Source: Marivivens sp. LCG002
GTDB taxonomy: Bacteria; Pseudomonadota; Alphaproteobacteria; Rhodobacterales; Rhodobacteraceae
Length of the DNA stretch: 64,000 nt
Reading direction: 5' to 3'
Assembly: GCF_030264275.1 (NCBI RefSeq)
Contig: NZ_CP127166.1
Coordinates: forward strand, 107,001 to 171,000
Under the pieces are notes generated by a model. That model had not been told where the DNA came from. It did no database searches and saw only the letters and a program-made list of their open reading frames with translations. Below, one piece after another: positions 7,603-16,828 of the stretch; the stretch's first letter is position 1; each line of letters starts with the position of its first letter. The position numbers and the translations under genes are program-made.

Positions 7603-9975
7603 ATGCCAAGTCTCAAGGATATTATGGAAACCATGGATTACGGTCCCGCTCCCGAAAGCAACTCGGATGTCGTCGCTTGGCTCAAGGGTCATGCGGGCGG
7701 TATCGGGCATTTCATCGATGGCGCATTTGTCGGGGCCGAGGGGGCCAGCACCGAGGTTGTGAACCCCGCAACGGATGAGGTGATCGCCAAAATCGCCCTC
7801 GCCGGTAAGACCGAGGTGGACGCAGCCGTCAAAGCGGCACGAAAAGCCTTTGCGAAGTGGTCGGCTCTTTCGGGTCACGAGCGGGCCAAATATCTCTATG
7901 CCATCGCGCGGCAGGTTCAAAAGCGGGAACGGTTTTTGGCTGTCCTTGAAACCATGGACAACGGCAAAACCATTCGTGAAACGCGCGATATCGACGTGCC
8001 GCTCGTTGCACGCCATTTTTATCATCATGCAGGCTGGGCCGAACTCGTCGAAACCGAATTTGACGGTTTCGCGCCTGTAGGCGTTTGCGGCCAAGTGATC
8101 CCGTGGAATTTTCCCTTGCTGATGCTGGCATGGAAAATCGCGCCTGCTTTGGCGGCGGGGAATACGGTCGTGCTCAAACCTGCCGATCTTACGCCGCTTA
8201 CAGCGCAGGCTTTTGCCGAGATCTGTGTCGAGGTCGGGCTTCCGAACGGTGTGGTGAACATCGTCCAAGGTGGCGCCGACACGGGTGCTTTGCTCACAGG
8301 GCACCCCGATGTCGACAAGGTGGCCTTTACGGGGTCGACCGAAGTCGGGCGCAGCATCCGCAAGCAGATCGCAGGGTCGGGAAAGAAGCTTTCGCTGGAG
8401 CTGGGGGGCAAGTCACCCTTTATCGTCTTTGAGGACGCGGATATTGATGCGGCTGTCGAAGGGGTCGTGGACGCCATCTGGTTCAATCAGGGCGAGGTGT
8501 GCTGCGCGGGATCGCGGATATTGGTTCAGGAAGGCATCGCGCAGTCGTTCTTTGCGAAACTGGATGCGCGTTTGGCGAAGCTGCGCATCGGTGATCCACT
8601 GGACAAGACGATGGATATGGGCGCGGTCGTCTCGCACAAGCAACTCGGACGGATCAACGGTTTGATCGCCGAGGGGATCGCGCAGGGTGCAACGCTCCAC
8701 CGTGCCGAGACGCAAGTGCCTTCGCGCGGGAGCTTTTGTGCGCCCGGCTTTTTCACGGGGACCGAGGCCGCGCATACCGTCTCGCAGGTCGAGATTTTCG
8801 GCCCTATCGCCACGACCGCAACCTTTCGCACGCCGTCCGAGGCGATCACCCTTGCCAATGACACGCGCTATGGTCTTGCCGCGTCGATCTGGAGCCAGAC
8901 CATCGACCGCGCCATCGAAGTGGCGGCCAAGGTCAAGGCGGGCGTGGTCTGGATCAATGCGACCAATCTTTTTGATGCCGGTGCAGCCTTTGGCGGATAT
9001 CGAGAGAGCGGGTTCGGACGGGAAGGGGCACGCGAAGGGCTTTTCGAATATCTCAAGCCCGTCCACAAAGCGGGCAAGGAACGCGTTGCGGCCGCCGCCG
9101 ATATGAGCGTGGCGCCTTTCACGGGAAAATCCGATACCCCCGATATCGATGTGACGTCCAAGCTCTATATTGGCGGCAAGCAAACGCGGGCGGATGCGGG
9201 ACAAAGCTATACGGTGATCGGCAAAAACGGTGCGACAGGTCAAGCCGCACTCGGCAGCCGCAAGGACATTCGCAACGCTGTTGAAGCGGCGGCCAAGGCA
9301 ACGGGCTGGTCGAATGTGACGGGCCACAATCGGGCGCAGGTTCTCTATTTCTTTGCAGAGAACCTTGCTCAACGGCGTGACGAGTTCATCGAAGCACTCA
9401 AGGCGGCGGGATCGAAAGAAGCAAAGGCCGAAGTTGATACCGCAATCCGCCGCGCCTTCTGGTATGCGGCACAAGCCGACAAATTCGACGGTGCAGTGCA
9501 TTCGACCAAGTCGCGGCATATCACGATGGCGATCCATGAACCTTGGGGCGTGCTCGGGATCGTTTGTCCAGATGAGGCCCCTTTGCTTGCTCTGGTGTCA
9601 CTGATGCTGCCCGCGATTGCCATGGGGAACCGCGCGGTCGTGATCGCTTCGCAATCGCAGCCGCTCGTCGCGACCAAGCTGTATCAGGTTCTGGAAACAT
9701 CCGATGTGCCCGCAGGTGTAGTGAACATCATCACGGGCGAGAGCCTCGGACTTGCCAAAACACTTGCCGAACACGACGAGGTTGCCGCGCTTTGGTATTG
9801 CGGAACGGCCGAGGGCGCCAAGACGGTCGAAGTTGCCTCCTGCGGTAATCTCAAGGCCGTTTGGTCGGATCAGGGGCGTTTGCGCGATTGGTTCGATCCG
9901 AAAGCGGGTCAGGGGTCGGAATATCTTCGCCGTGCGACACAGGTAAAGACAATCTGGCTTCCCTACGGCGAGTGA
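7603..9975 (+). CDS. Aldehyde dehydrogenase with a second, degenerate C-terminal ALDH domain
   Basis: A 790-residue protein, about 300 longer than a normal ALDH. Residues about 50-500 are a complete ALDH domain with [18 protein letters not shown], the general-base Glu (about 266, SLELGGKSP) and catalytic Cys (about 300, GEVCCAGSR). Residues about 520-790 repeat the fold (LYIGGKQTRA, EPWGVLGIVCPDEAPLLALVS, GVVNIITGE) but end at SCGNLKAVWSDQGR with no catalytic cysteine motif. It probably oxidises acetaldehyde from DeoC, with which it is co-transcribed. The start ATG at 7603 was chosen because the upstream part of the frame overlaps deoC. Confidence 0.88.
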   Translation: MPSLKDIMETMDYGPAPESNSDVVAWLKGHAGGIGHFIDGAFVGAEGASTEVVNPATDEVIAKIALAGKTEVDAAVKAARKAFAKWSALSGHERAKYLYAIARQVQKRERFLAVLETMDNGKTIRETRDIDVPLVARHFYHHAGWAELVETEFDGFAPVGVCGQVIPWNFPLLMLAWKIAPALAAGNTVVLKPADLTPLTAQAFAEICVEVGLPNGVVNIVQGGADTGALLTGHPDVDKVAFTGSTEVGRSIRKQIAGSGKKLSLELGGKSPFIVFEDADIDAAVEGVVDAIWFNQGEVCCAGSRILVQEGIAQSFFAKLDARLAKLRIGDPLDKTMDMGAVVSHKQLGRINGLIAEGIAQGATLHRAETQVPSRGSFCAPGFFTGTEAAHTVSQVEIFGPIATTATFRTPSEAITLANDTRYGLAASIWSQTIDRAIEVAAKVKAGVVWINATNLFDAGAAFGGYRESGFGREGAREGLFEYLKPVHKAGKERVAAAADMSVAPFTGKSDTPDIDVTSKLYIGGKQTRADAGQSYTVIGKNGATGQAALGSRKDIRNAVEAAAKATGWSNVTGHNRAQVLYFFAENLAQRRDEFIEALKAAGSKEAKAEVDTAIRRAFWYAAQADKFDGAVHSTKSRHITMAIHEPWGVLGIVCPDEAPLLALVSLMLPAIAMGNRAVVIASQSQPLVATKLYQVLETSDVPAGVVNIITGESLGLAKTLAEHDEVAALWYCGTAEGAKTVEVASCGNLKAVWSDQGRLRDWFDPKAGQGSEYLRRATQVKTIWLPYGE

Positions 9976-9998
9976 CGGTTTCGCTTTGGTGCTTTGCA

Positions 9999-10027
9999 AA
10001 GGCTCACGGGTATTCGTGGGCCTTTTC
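9999..10027 (+). terminator. Rho-independent terminator of the deoC-ALDH operon
   Basis: AAGGCTCACG pairs with CGTGGGCCTT (one G-T pair) around a six-base loop and is followed by TTCT, 24 bp after the ALDH stop. Confidence 0.7.
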
Positions 10028-10047
10028 TATGTCAAATTTTACTCCAC

Positions 10048-10102
10048 ACACCATATATAGAGTTTTCGCCCTCAATTTTGGAAAATTACACCATCTATAG
10101 AA
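10048..10102. promoter_or_regulatory. Tandem 15-bp direct repeat upstream of the betaine-type ABC operon
   Basis: ACACCATATATAGAG (10048-10062) recurs as ACACCATCTATAGAA (10088-10102), 13 of 15 identical and exactly 40 bp apart. The surrounding 100 bp are AT-rich and promoter-like and lie upstream of the substrate-binding protein gene. This looks like a two-site operator or activator region. The binding protein is unknown. Confidence 0.45.
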
Positions 10103-10232
10103 TAGATTGGTCATAAAAGGTTTACACCAAGAGCCTCGCGTGTTCCATTGTCGACATAAGGTGGTCGTAATTGAACTTCGGCCACGTGACCCTTCAGCAA
10201 GGGTCGCCAAGAAACCGAACGGGGAGAGACAC

Positions 10233-11246
10233 GTGAAATTCCAAAAACTGAGCACCGTCGCTGTGATCGCTATGACATCTGTACTGGCTAGCAGCGCATT
10301 TGCGGCCGAGGATTGCGGGTCATTGAGCATGGCCGAAATGAATTGGGCGTCTGCCGAACTCATGGCCAATGTGGATGCGATCATTCTTGAGGAAGGCTAT
10401 GGATGCGAGGTCGAACTCGTTCCGGGTGCAACGACGACGACCTTTGCTTCGATGAATGAAAAGGGCGAGCCTGATGTAGCGGGCGAACTCTGGATCAACG
10501 CCGTGCGTGAACCACTGGAAATTGCGATGAACGAAGGGCGGCTCCATTCCGCGCTGAGCGGGCCGATCACAGGTCTTGGCGAAGGGTGGTGGGTGACCCG
10601 CAAGTTTGCCGAAGAGCACCCCGAGTTGGATACCGTCGAAAAGCTGATCGCGCATCCCGAGTTGTTCCCCGACGCAGAGGATGCGTCGAAAGGGGCGTTC
10701 ATGGGATGCCCTGCGGGGTGGGGTTGCCAGCTTACCAATGCCAATCTCTTCCGTGCTTTCGATATGGAGGAAAAGGGATGGACCCTTGTCGATCCCGGAT
10801 CGGCGGCAGGGCTTGATGGCGCGATTGCGAAAGCATCCGAACGTGATGAGCCGTGGTTCGGCTATTACTGGGCGCCGACCGCATTGATCGGGAAATATGA
10901 TCTGGAACTTCTCGAGTGGGAAACCGCATGGGGCGGGTCTGAGAACTGGGATGGCTGTATTGTGATGGCCGAGCAGGATTGTCTTGATCCGCAGCCCACA
11001 TCCTACACCGAGTCAGAGGTCCATACCGTCATCACCGATCGCCTGATGAAGGAAGGCGGGATCGCGGTTGAATATTTCAAGACGCGCATTTTCCCAGGCG
11101 AGGTGATGAACACGATGCTCGTCTATATGAACGAAGAGCAAGCGACGGGTGCTGATGCGGCTTGGCATTTCCTCGAGAACTATGAGGATCTTTGGTCCGG
11201 TTGGGTCTCGCCCGAAGCGGCAGCCGCGATCAAAAAAGCCCTTTGA
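10233..11246 (+). CDS. ABC transporter substrate-binding protein, glycine betaine/choline (OpuAC) type
   Basis: A 337-residue secreted protein starting at GTG 10233 behind GGGGAGAG. A Sec signal peptide (KFQKLSTVAVIAMTSVLASSAFA) is followed by a mature OpuAC-type fold with many Trp residues (WASAELMAN, ELWINAV, GEGWWVTRK, GYYWAPTALIGKYDLELLEWE, WSGWVSPE) suited to an aromatic cage for quaternary ammonium ligands. Four cysteines (GCPAGWGC, GCIVMAEQDC) may form disulfides. Permease and ATPase genes follow on the same strand. The ligand is inferred to be a betaine-like compound. Confidence 0.87.
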   Translation: MKFQKLSTVAVIAMTSVLASSAFAAEDCGSLSMAEMNWASAELMANVDAIILEEGYGCEVELVPGATTTTFASMNEKGEPDVAGELWINAVREPLEIAMNEGRLHSALSGPITGLGEGWWVTRKFAEEHPELDTVEKLIAHPELFPDAEDASKGAFMGCPAGWGCQLTNANLFRAFDMEEKGWTLVDPGSAAGLDGAIAKASERDEPWFGYYWAPTALIGKYDLELLEWETAWGGSENWDGCIVMAEQDCLDPQPTSYTESEVHTVITDRLMKEGGIAVEYFKTRIFPGEVMNTMLVYMNEEQATGADAAWHFLENYEDLWSGWVSPEAAAAIKKAL

Positions 11247-11324
11247 TCGGGTCCAATTCCTTGAAGCGGGGGGCGCGACTGCGTCCCCTGTTTTTGCTTT
11301 GCCGATACAATTGCAGGATGACGA

Positions 11325-12215
11325 ATGGAAGTTTTTGAGGAATTCCCTGCGCTCGGGCGGAAAACGCTGAGCACGATGAAAAAGGTTATCGATGAGGCTT
11401 TCAAAGGCTTTTCCCGTGAATACGGTCAGGCGCTTGAGGACTTTTTCGATCCGCTTCTGAGGTTTCTGGTCTGGTTCGAAAAGCTGCTTCTTGCGACGCC
11501 TTGGCCGATCATTCTGTTGATCGTGGGGGCGCTTGCATGGCTTGGGTCGCGGTCGTGGAAAATCAGCCTCGGCTCTGTACTTGCCTTTGTCGCCATCGGC
11601 GTCTTGGGCATGTGGGAAGACACAATGGCCACATTGGCGATCATCTCTGTATCCACCTTTCTCTGTATCCTCCTGGGCATCCCGATCGGCATTTTCATGG
11701 CGCGTTCGGATCGGGCCCAGTCGCTGATTACGCCCGTTCTCGACGTGATGCAGACCATCCCCTCGTTCGTTTATCTTATTCCGGTGGTCATGCTTCTGGG
11801 GATCGGCAAGGTTCCGGGTCTTCTTGCCGTGTGCATCTATGCGATCCCGCCGATTGTGCGGCTTACCAATCTTGGCATCCGTCTGGTTGATAAAGAGGTC
11901 CTTGAGGCTGCGGACGCCTTTGGCGCAAGTCCGAGACAAAAGCTTATCGGCGTTCAGGTGCCGCTCGCGCTCCCCAATATTTTTGCGGGGATCAATCAGA
12001 CGATCATGATGGCGCTGTCGATGGTGGTCATTGCTTCGATGATCGGGGTGAAGGGGCTTGGCGTGCCTGTGCTTCGCGCCATTTCGAACCAGTATCTCGC
12101 ACTCGGGCTGATGAATGGCCTCGCGATCGTGGCGCTGGCGATCATTTTCGACCGTGTGTCACAATCCTACGGCAAACGACTTCAGGCCTATCGCAAAGGA
12201 CATGGACATGACTGA
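11325..12215 (+). CDS. ABC transporter permease, ProW/OpuAB type
   Basis: A 296-residue inner-membrane protein. An N-terminal soluble/amphipathic stretch of about 55 residues leads into hydrophobic segments (TPWPIILLIVGALAWL and WKISLGSVLAFVAIGVLGMW) and the BPD_transp_1 domain with the EAA loop (EVLEAADAFGASPRQKLIGVQVPLALP). It forms the membrane channel of the betaine-type importer. Its last 8 bp overlap the ATPase gene, implying translational coupling. Confidence 0.9.
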   Translation: MEVFEEFPALGRKTLSTMKKVIDEAFKGFSREYGQALEDFFDPLLRFLVWFEKLLLATPWPIILLIVGALAWLGSRSWKISLGSVLAFVAIGVLGMWEDTMATLAIISVSTFLCILLGIPIGIFMARSDRAQSLITPVLDVMQTIPSFVYLIPVVMLLGIGKVPGLLAVCIYAIPPIVRLTNLGIRLVDKEVLEAADAFGASPRQKLIGVQVPLALPNIFAGINQTIMMALSMVVIASMIGVKGLGVPVLRAISNQYLALGLMNGLAIVALAIIFDRVSQSYGKRLQAYRKGHGHD

Positions 12216-13221
12216 CGCGAAAATCCGTATCAAGAACCTCTACAAGATTTTCGGCAAGTCTCCTGCAAGGATGCTGCCTTTGGTCAAAGAGGGGATGACC
12301 AAAACAGAGCTTTTGGAAAAGCATAACCATGTCTTGGGTATCCAGAACGTTTCGCTCGATATTCCCGAAAAACGAATTCAGGTGGTGATGGGACTTTCGG
12401 GGTCGGGCAAGTCGACGCTGATCCGTCATATCAACCGTTTGATCGAACCCACGGGGGGAGAAATCCTTATCGATGGGGATGATGTTCTGGCGATGGACGA
12501 CAAGCGTTTGCGTCAATTGCGCCGGACCAAGACCGCAATGGTGTTCCAGAAGTTCGGCCTCTTGCCACACCGCAAGGTGAGAGAGAACGTTGCCTATGGG
12601 CTTGAAATCCAAGGCGTAGACCCCGCGAAATGTGCAGAGCGCGCACAGTATTGGATCGAGCGCGTGGGGCTTGGCGGATATGAAGACCACTATCCTGGGC
12701 AGCTTTCCGGCGGGATGCAGCAGCGTGTCGGGCTGGCCCGTGCGCTTGCCACCGATCCCGAAATTCTCTTGATGGACGAGGCCTTTAGTGCGCTCGATCC
12801 GCTGATCCGCTTTGATATGCAGTCGATCCTGCTCGAATTGCAGCACGAGCTTCACAAGACCATCGTGTTTATCACGCATGATCTCGATGAAGCACTTCGG
12901 CTTGGCGACAATATCGCGATTTTGCGGGATGGCGCGATGATCCAGCAGGGCGATGCCCAAGAGATCGTCCTTCGGCCTGCGGACGATTACATCGCCGATT
13001 TCACCAAGGACATCAACCGCGGCAAGGTCATCCAGCTGCGGTCTTTGGCGACACCGAATACGGGCTATCAGGGCGAGACGCTGAGTGCGGGCACCAAACT
13101 CGAGGACGCGTTGCCTATTCTGGCTCAAGCCCCCGAACAGACCATAGGCGTGACCCAAGCCAGTGTAACCTTGATCGGGACGGTCACACTCAGGGACGCG
13201 ATTTCGGCGCTGCGCAGTTAG
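12208..13221 (+). CDS. ABC transporter ATPase, ProV/OpuAA type
   Basis: A 337-residue ATPase with Walker [11 protein letters not shown]-loop [11 protein letters not shown], signature LSGGMQQR, Walker [13 protein letters not shown] and switch FITHDLDEA. The [30 protein letters not shown]-terminal region is characteristic of the ProV/OpuAA branch. The C-terminus (about 285-337) looks like a single CBS-like segment, shorter than the paired CBS of OpuAA. ATG 12208 was chosen for AAAGGA spacing; an in-frame ATG at 12202 is possible. It ends convergently 20 bp from the gluconolactonase gene. Confidence 0.9.
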   Translation: MTDAKIRIKNLYKIFGKSPARMLPLVKEGMTKTELLEKHNHVLGIQNVSLDIPEKRIQVVMGLSGSGKSTLIRHINRLIEPTGGEILIDGDDVLAMDDKRLRQLRRTKTAMVFQKFGLLPHRKVRENVAYGLEIQGVDPAKCAERAQYWIERVGLGGYEDHYPGQLSGGMQQRVGLARALATDPEILLMDEAFSALDPLIRFDMQSILLELQHELHKTIVFITHDLDEALRLGDNIAILRDGAMIQQGDAQEIVLRPADDYIADFTKDINRGKVIQLRSLATPNTGYQGETLSAGTKLEDALPILAQAPEQTIGVTQASVTLIGTVTLRDAISALRS

Positions 13222-13241
13222 GTCTCGGTGACAGGCGCTTC

Positions 13242-14177
13242 CTAGAAATAGGGGGCGCCGCTCACGTTGAGATAGAGCGCATAGAGCGATTGGCTTGCCG
13301 CCATAAAGAGCCGCGTCCTTGCGCGCCCGCCAAAGCAGAGGTTCGCGCAGCGCTCGGGAAGGTGGATATGCCCGATCGCGGTGCCATCGGGTGCAAAAAC
13401 CCGCACACCGTTTAGCCCCTCTCCTGTGCCCCAACCTGCCCAGAGGTTTCCGTGTTCGTCCACGCGGAACCCATCGGGGGCACCATTCGGGCCAGCTCTG
13501 ACAAATTCGCGCAGATTGCGGACGGAGGTCCCATCCTCGGTGATATCGGCGACGAGAATGCGGCGCGGTTCGGCGCGGGATTCAACGATATAGACCAACC
13601 TCTCATCGGGTGAGAAACAAATGCCGTTGGGCTGGTCGATCCCTTCGATCACGCAGGTGAGTTCCCCCGTTTCACCATCGATGCGATACACATTCGGCGC
13701 GATTTCGGGCGTGACTTTGCCGCCTTCGTAATGGGCCGAAATGCCGAAAACCGGATCGGTGAACCAGATGCTGCCATCCGATTTTGCGACGACGTCATTG
13801 GGAGAATTCAGCCGTTTGCCTTCGAACCGATCCGCAAGAACAGTCATCGTCCCGTCAAGCTCGGTGCGCACAACGGCGCGGAGCCCGTGCATACAGGAAA
13901 TCAGCCGCCCTTGACGGTCACGGGTATTGCCGTTGGCAAATCCGCCTCGGCGGAACTCGGTCACTTGACCCGAGGTTTCGTCGTAACGCAGGAGGCGATC
14001 GTTGGGAATGTCGCTCCAGACAAGAGCATTGTGGTCCCCAAACCAGACAGGACCCTCGCCCCAACGTGTGCCATGATAGAGCCGCTCGACCGCAGCGTTG
14101 AAAAGGATCAAATCCGCAAAGCGCGGATCGAGCACTTCGACAGCGGGATCGGGATAGGTTTCAGAGGGATGCCACAT
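13242..14177 (-). CDS. SMP-30/gluconolactonase-type sugar lactonase
   Basis: A 311-residue SMP-30/LRE beta-propeller. GEGPVWFGDHNALVWSD carries the metal-binding Glu, LNSPNDVVAKSDGSIWFTDP the Asn/Asp ligands, and the paired QPNGICFSPDERLVYIVES and APDGFRVDEHGNLWAGWG the remaining active-site Asp. It hydrolyses aldonolactones to aldonic acids. It lies downstream of and overlaps a LacI-family regulator by 17 bp, so the two form an operon for sugar-acid use. The catalytic sugar is not determinable. Confidence 0.88.
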   Translation of the reverse strand: MWHPSETYPDPAVEVLDPRFADLILFNAAVERLYHGTRWGEGPVWFGDHNALVWSDIPNDRLLRYDETSGQVTEFRRGGFANGNTRDRQGRLISCMHGLRAVVRTELDGTMTVLADRFEGKRLNSPNDVVAKSDGSIWFTDPVFGISAHYEGGKVTPEIAPNVYRIDGETGELTCVIEGIDQPNGICFSPDERLVYIVESRAEPRRILVADITEDGTSVRNLREFVRAGPNGAPDGFRVDEHGNLWAGWGTGEGLNGVRVFAPDGTAIGHIHLPERCANLCFGGRARTRLFMAASQSLYALYLNVSGAPYF

Positions 14178-15219
14178 CCCGTTCTCCTTTTATCGATTGG
14201 GTTGATGCGCGCTCGATGAGTTCGAACCCGAGATCGTGCCGTTTGCCACCACCACTCTCTCCCTTCAGCCGCGCAAGAAGTTCTGTTGCCGCAAGACGGC
14301 CAAGGTGTTCGCGGTCGACGCGCACGGTTGTCAGCGCGGGGAACAAATCTTTGGCAAAGGCCTGATCCCCGAACCCGATCACGGAAAAGTCCTTTGGGAT
14401 CGAGAGACCTTGGGCCTGTGCTTCGATCAGAACGCCATGAGCGAGAACGTCCGAGCTGCAAAAGACGACGCCCGATCCGAAGCCTTGGGCCAAAAGCTCA
14501 GCAAAAGCACTGCGCCCCCCTCCGATCGTTGCAGGTCCCGCAAGCACGATATCCGCCACAGGGGCCCCTGTGCCTTGGGTAAATCGCTTCGAAAAGGCGG
14601 CTTTGCGACGATGGGCGCGTTCATCGTCGGCATAGATGACGGCCGCGTTACGATGGCCCCGAGCAAGAGCATGCTCCGCGACAGCCTGTCCTGCGGCGGT
14701 ATGGTCGAAGCCGACACAAAACCCGATCGGATCTTCCGATAAATCCCAAAGCTCGACAACTGGGATCGCGGCGCTCTCGAGCGATTTGCGGGCGCTTGGC
14801 GTGTGGTCGACCCCCGTCAGCATCACCGCATCAGGGCGGCGCGAGAGATGGGTCTTGATCAGGGCCTCTTCCTCTTCGGGCGTGTGCCCCGTTTCGGAAA
14901 GAAGGAGCTGATAGCCTTGATGCCTGAGTTGCTCGGCAAAAGCCTGCACCATAGCGGCATAAGTGGTGTTGTTGATCGACGGCACCAGAACGCTGATCAA
15001 GCGGCTTTTGTTGGAGGCCAAGGCCCCCGCAAGCGCATTGGGCACGAAACCCGTTTGCTCGATGGCTTTTTCGATGCGCTGCAATGTTTCGGGCGAGACC
15101 ACAGAGGGATTGGACAAGGCACGCGAAACTGTGACCTGACTCACCCCCGCGAGTTTACCCACCGCCGCCATCGTGACGCGCTGTGTTTTGGACTGGGTGG
15201 AGACGGCTTTGGGCGCCAT
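14161..15219 (-). CDS. LacI family transcriptional regulator (GntR/gluconate-type)
   Basis: A 352-residue protein with an N-terminal LacI helix-turn-helix and hinge (VTMAAVGKLAGVSQVTVSRALSNP, then NALAGALASNKSR), followed by a periplasmic-binding-protein-like effector domain (SVLVPSINNTTYAAMVQAFAEQL, SDVLAHGVLIEAQAQGLSIP, VIGFGDQ). Such proteins repress sugar catabolic genes until a sugar or sugar acid binds. It is co-transcribed with the gluconolactonase and probably autoregulated. It is divergent from the molybdenum hydroxylase operon across 262 bp. Confidence 0.9.
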   Translation of the reverse strand: MAPKAVSTQSKTQRVTMAAVGKLAGVSQVTVSRALSNPSVVSPETLQRIEKAIEQTGFVPNALAGALASNKSRLISVLVPSINNTTYAAMVQAFAEQLRHQGYQLLLSETGHTPEEEEALIKTHLSRRPDAVMLTGVDHTPSARKSLESAAIPVVELWDLSEDPIGFCVGFDHTAAGQAVAEHALARGHRNAAVIYADDERAHRRKAAFSKRFTQGTGAPVADIVLAGPATIGGGRSAFAELLAQGFGSGVVFCSSDVLAHGVLIEAQAQGLSIPKDFSVIGFGDQAFAKDLFPALTTVRVDREHLGRLAATELLARLKGESGGGKRHDLGFELIERASTQSIKGERDVASL

Positions 15220-15481
15220 AGGGTCAAGAGCCTGATGTTATAAGTGCACAGGAAATTAGTAGCCCCCACTTGTGGAACCGACAAGCCTCGGCCATGGTTG
15301 ATCAGCAAAGCCGATGTCATCTGAACCTCGCGTCTTAACGGGCAAACGGGAAATTTGATCAAAAAGTGGTTTGACAACCTCCCAGAAATGAGAACCCTTA
15401 CGGCGAAACGGTTCGACCCGAGAGGGAGCGGCCTTGGTTTAGGTTAGTCGCAGCGATATCCAACAGATTGGAATGTAGCAG
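15220..15481. other. Divergent intergenic region between LacI regulator and Mo hydroxylase operon
   Basis: No gene is seen. A TTGACA box at 15371-15376 could be a -35 element for the molybdenum hydroxylase operon, but the sequence 17 bp on (ACCCTT) is a poor -10 box. No clear LacI-type palindrome was found. Confidence 0.35.
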
Positions 15482-16342
15482 ATGAAATATCACACTCCGT
15501 CTTCTTTCGAGGAAGCCGCAAAGATTGCGGCACAGGCAAGCGGAACCACACGGTTCTTGGCTGGTGGCACCGATGTTCTTGTCCAGATGCGCGCGGGAAT
15601 CGTGCTTCCCGACGAGCTGATCGATCTCAAGAAGATTCCCGGTGTCTTCGACATGATCCGCAATGATGATGGGCGCTGGCGGATCGGTGCTGCCGTTCCG
15701 GGTGCCAAACTCGGAGCGAATGATGCACTGGTCGCCGATTGGCCCGGTGTGGTCGAAGGCATGGAGCTTGTCGGTTCGACACAAGTTCAGGGGCGTGCGA
15801 CGCTCACAGGAAATCTGTGCAACGGTTCGCCTGCGGCAGATGGGGTGCCCGCGCTTGTCGCTGCCGGCGCATCGGTGGACATCACCGGCCCGAACGGAAC
15901 CCGCACGATTGCGGTCGAAGACATTCCCGCAGGTCCGGGCAAGACGACCTTGACCAAAGGCGAAGTGATCTCTGCGATCAACCTTCCCGCGCGTGGAAAG
16001 AACGGCGGGGATGCATATCTTCGGTTCATTCCCCGCACCGAGATGGACATCGCTGTTGTCGGCTGTGCGGTGAACCTTTCGGTCGACGGTGACGTGATCG
16101 TTGCGGCCAAGGTTGCGCTCGGCGCGGTCGCTCCGACCGTCATCGTGGCCGATGAAGCAGCAAAAGCCATCCTTGGAACAACGCTCGATGATGCCGCGTT
16201 GGATAAGCTGGCCGCTGCGGCCTCTGCTGCCGCAAACCCCATTAGCGACAAGCGCGGATCGCGCGAATTCCGCATCGAAGTTGCCGGCGTCCTTGCCCGC
16301 CGCGCGGCCAAGATCGCCTATGCCCGAGCAAAGGGAGAATAA
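15482..16342 (+). CDS. Molybdenum hydroxylase FAD-binding (medium, CoxM-like) subunit
   Basis: A 286-residue PCMH-type FAD protein. FLAGGTDVLVQMRAG is the first FAD-binding motif, and TLTGNLCNGSPAADGVPALVAAGA is the second; a CO-dehydrogenase flavoprotein C-terminal domain follows (RFIPRTEMDIAVVGCAV). It passes electrons between the 2Fe-2S clusters of the small subunit and an acceptor. It is first in a tight medium-small-large gene order typical of xanthine-dehydrogenase/CODH-family enzymes. The cytoplasmic heterotrimer is inferred. Confidence 0.92.
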   Translation: MKYHTPSSFEEAAKIAAQASGTTRFLAGGTDVLVQMRAGIVLPDELIDLKKIPGVFDMIRNDDGRWRIGAAVPGAKLGANDALVADWPGVVEGMELVGSTQVQGRATLTGNLCNGSPAADGVPALVAAGASVDITGPNGTRTIAVEDIPAGPGKTTLTKGEVISAINLPARGKNGGDAYLRFIPRTEMDIAVVGCAVNLSVDGDVIVAAKVALGAVAPTVIVADEAAKAILGTTLDDAALDKLAAAASAAANPISDKRGSREFRIEVAGVLARRAAKIAYARAKGE

Positions 16343-16345
16343 CCC

Positions 16346-16828
16346 ATGAGCAATATTCATGTGACCACCACCATCAATGGCGACAAAGTCGAATTCCTTG
16401 CCGATCCGCGAGAAACGCTTCTTGATTGTCTGCGCGACAAAGTCGGGCTTACCGGCTCGAAAGAAGGCTGTGGAACAGGGGATTGCGGCGCTTGCTCTGT
16501 GACTGTGGACGGCACTCTTGTCTGTTCCTGTCTGGTGCTTGGCGTCGAAGCGGAAGGCAAAGACATCCGCACCATCGAAGGCATGGCAGAGGGCGGCACG
16601 CTTCATCCGCTCCAGCGCAAATTCATCGAACATGCCGCGCTTCAGTGCGGGTTCTGCACGCCCGGTCTTCTTGTCGCCTCCAAGGCGCTGTTGGACAAGA
16701 ACCCGAGCCCGACCGAGGAAGAGGTTCGTTTCTGGATTGCGGGCAACCTTTGCCGTTGCACCGGTTATGACAAAATCGTCCGCGCCATCATGGATGCCGC
16801 TGCGGAACTGCGTGGGGAGGCTGCGTAA
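16346..16828 (+). CDS. Molybdenum hydroxylase 2Fe-2S (small, CoxS-like) subunit
   Basis: A 160-residue protein, the usual size. The N-terminal plant-ferredoxin cluster motif is GCGTGDCGACSVTVDGTLVCSC and the C-terminal four-helix cluster motif is QCGFCTPGLL with NLCRCTGYDKIV. The two clusters relay electrons from the molybdenum site to FAD. It starts 3 bp after the medium-subunit stop, and its stop overlaps the large-subunit ATG by one base. Confidence 0.95.
   Translation: MSNIHVTTTINGDKVEFLADPRETLLDCLRDKVGLTGSKEGCGTGDCGACSVTVDGTLVCSCLVLGVEAEGKDIRTIEGMAEGGTLHPLQRKFIEHAALQCGFCTPGLLVASKALLDKNPSPTEEEVRFWIAGNLCRCTGYDKIVRAIMDAAAELRGEAA

Noticed and set aside
8413-9537. A 374-codon antisense frame within the aldehyde dehydrogenase
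   Set aside because: Low-complexity, Arg/His-rich shadow with no motifs.
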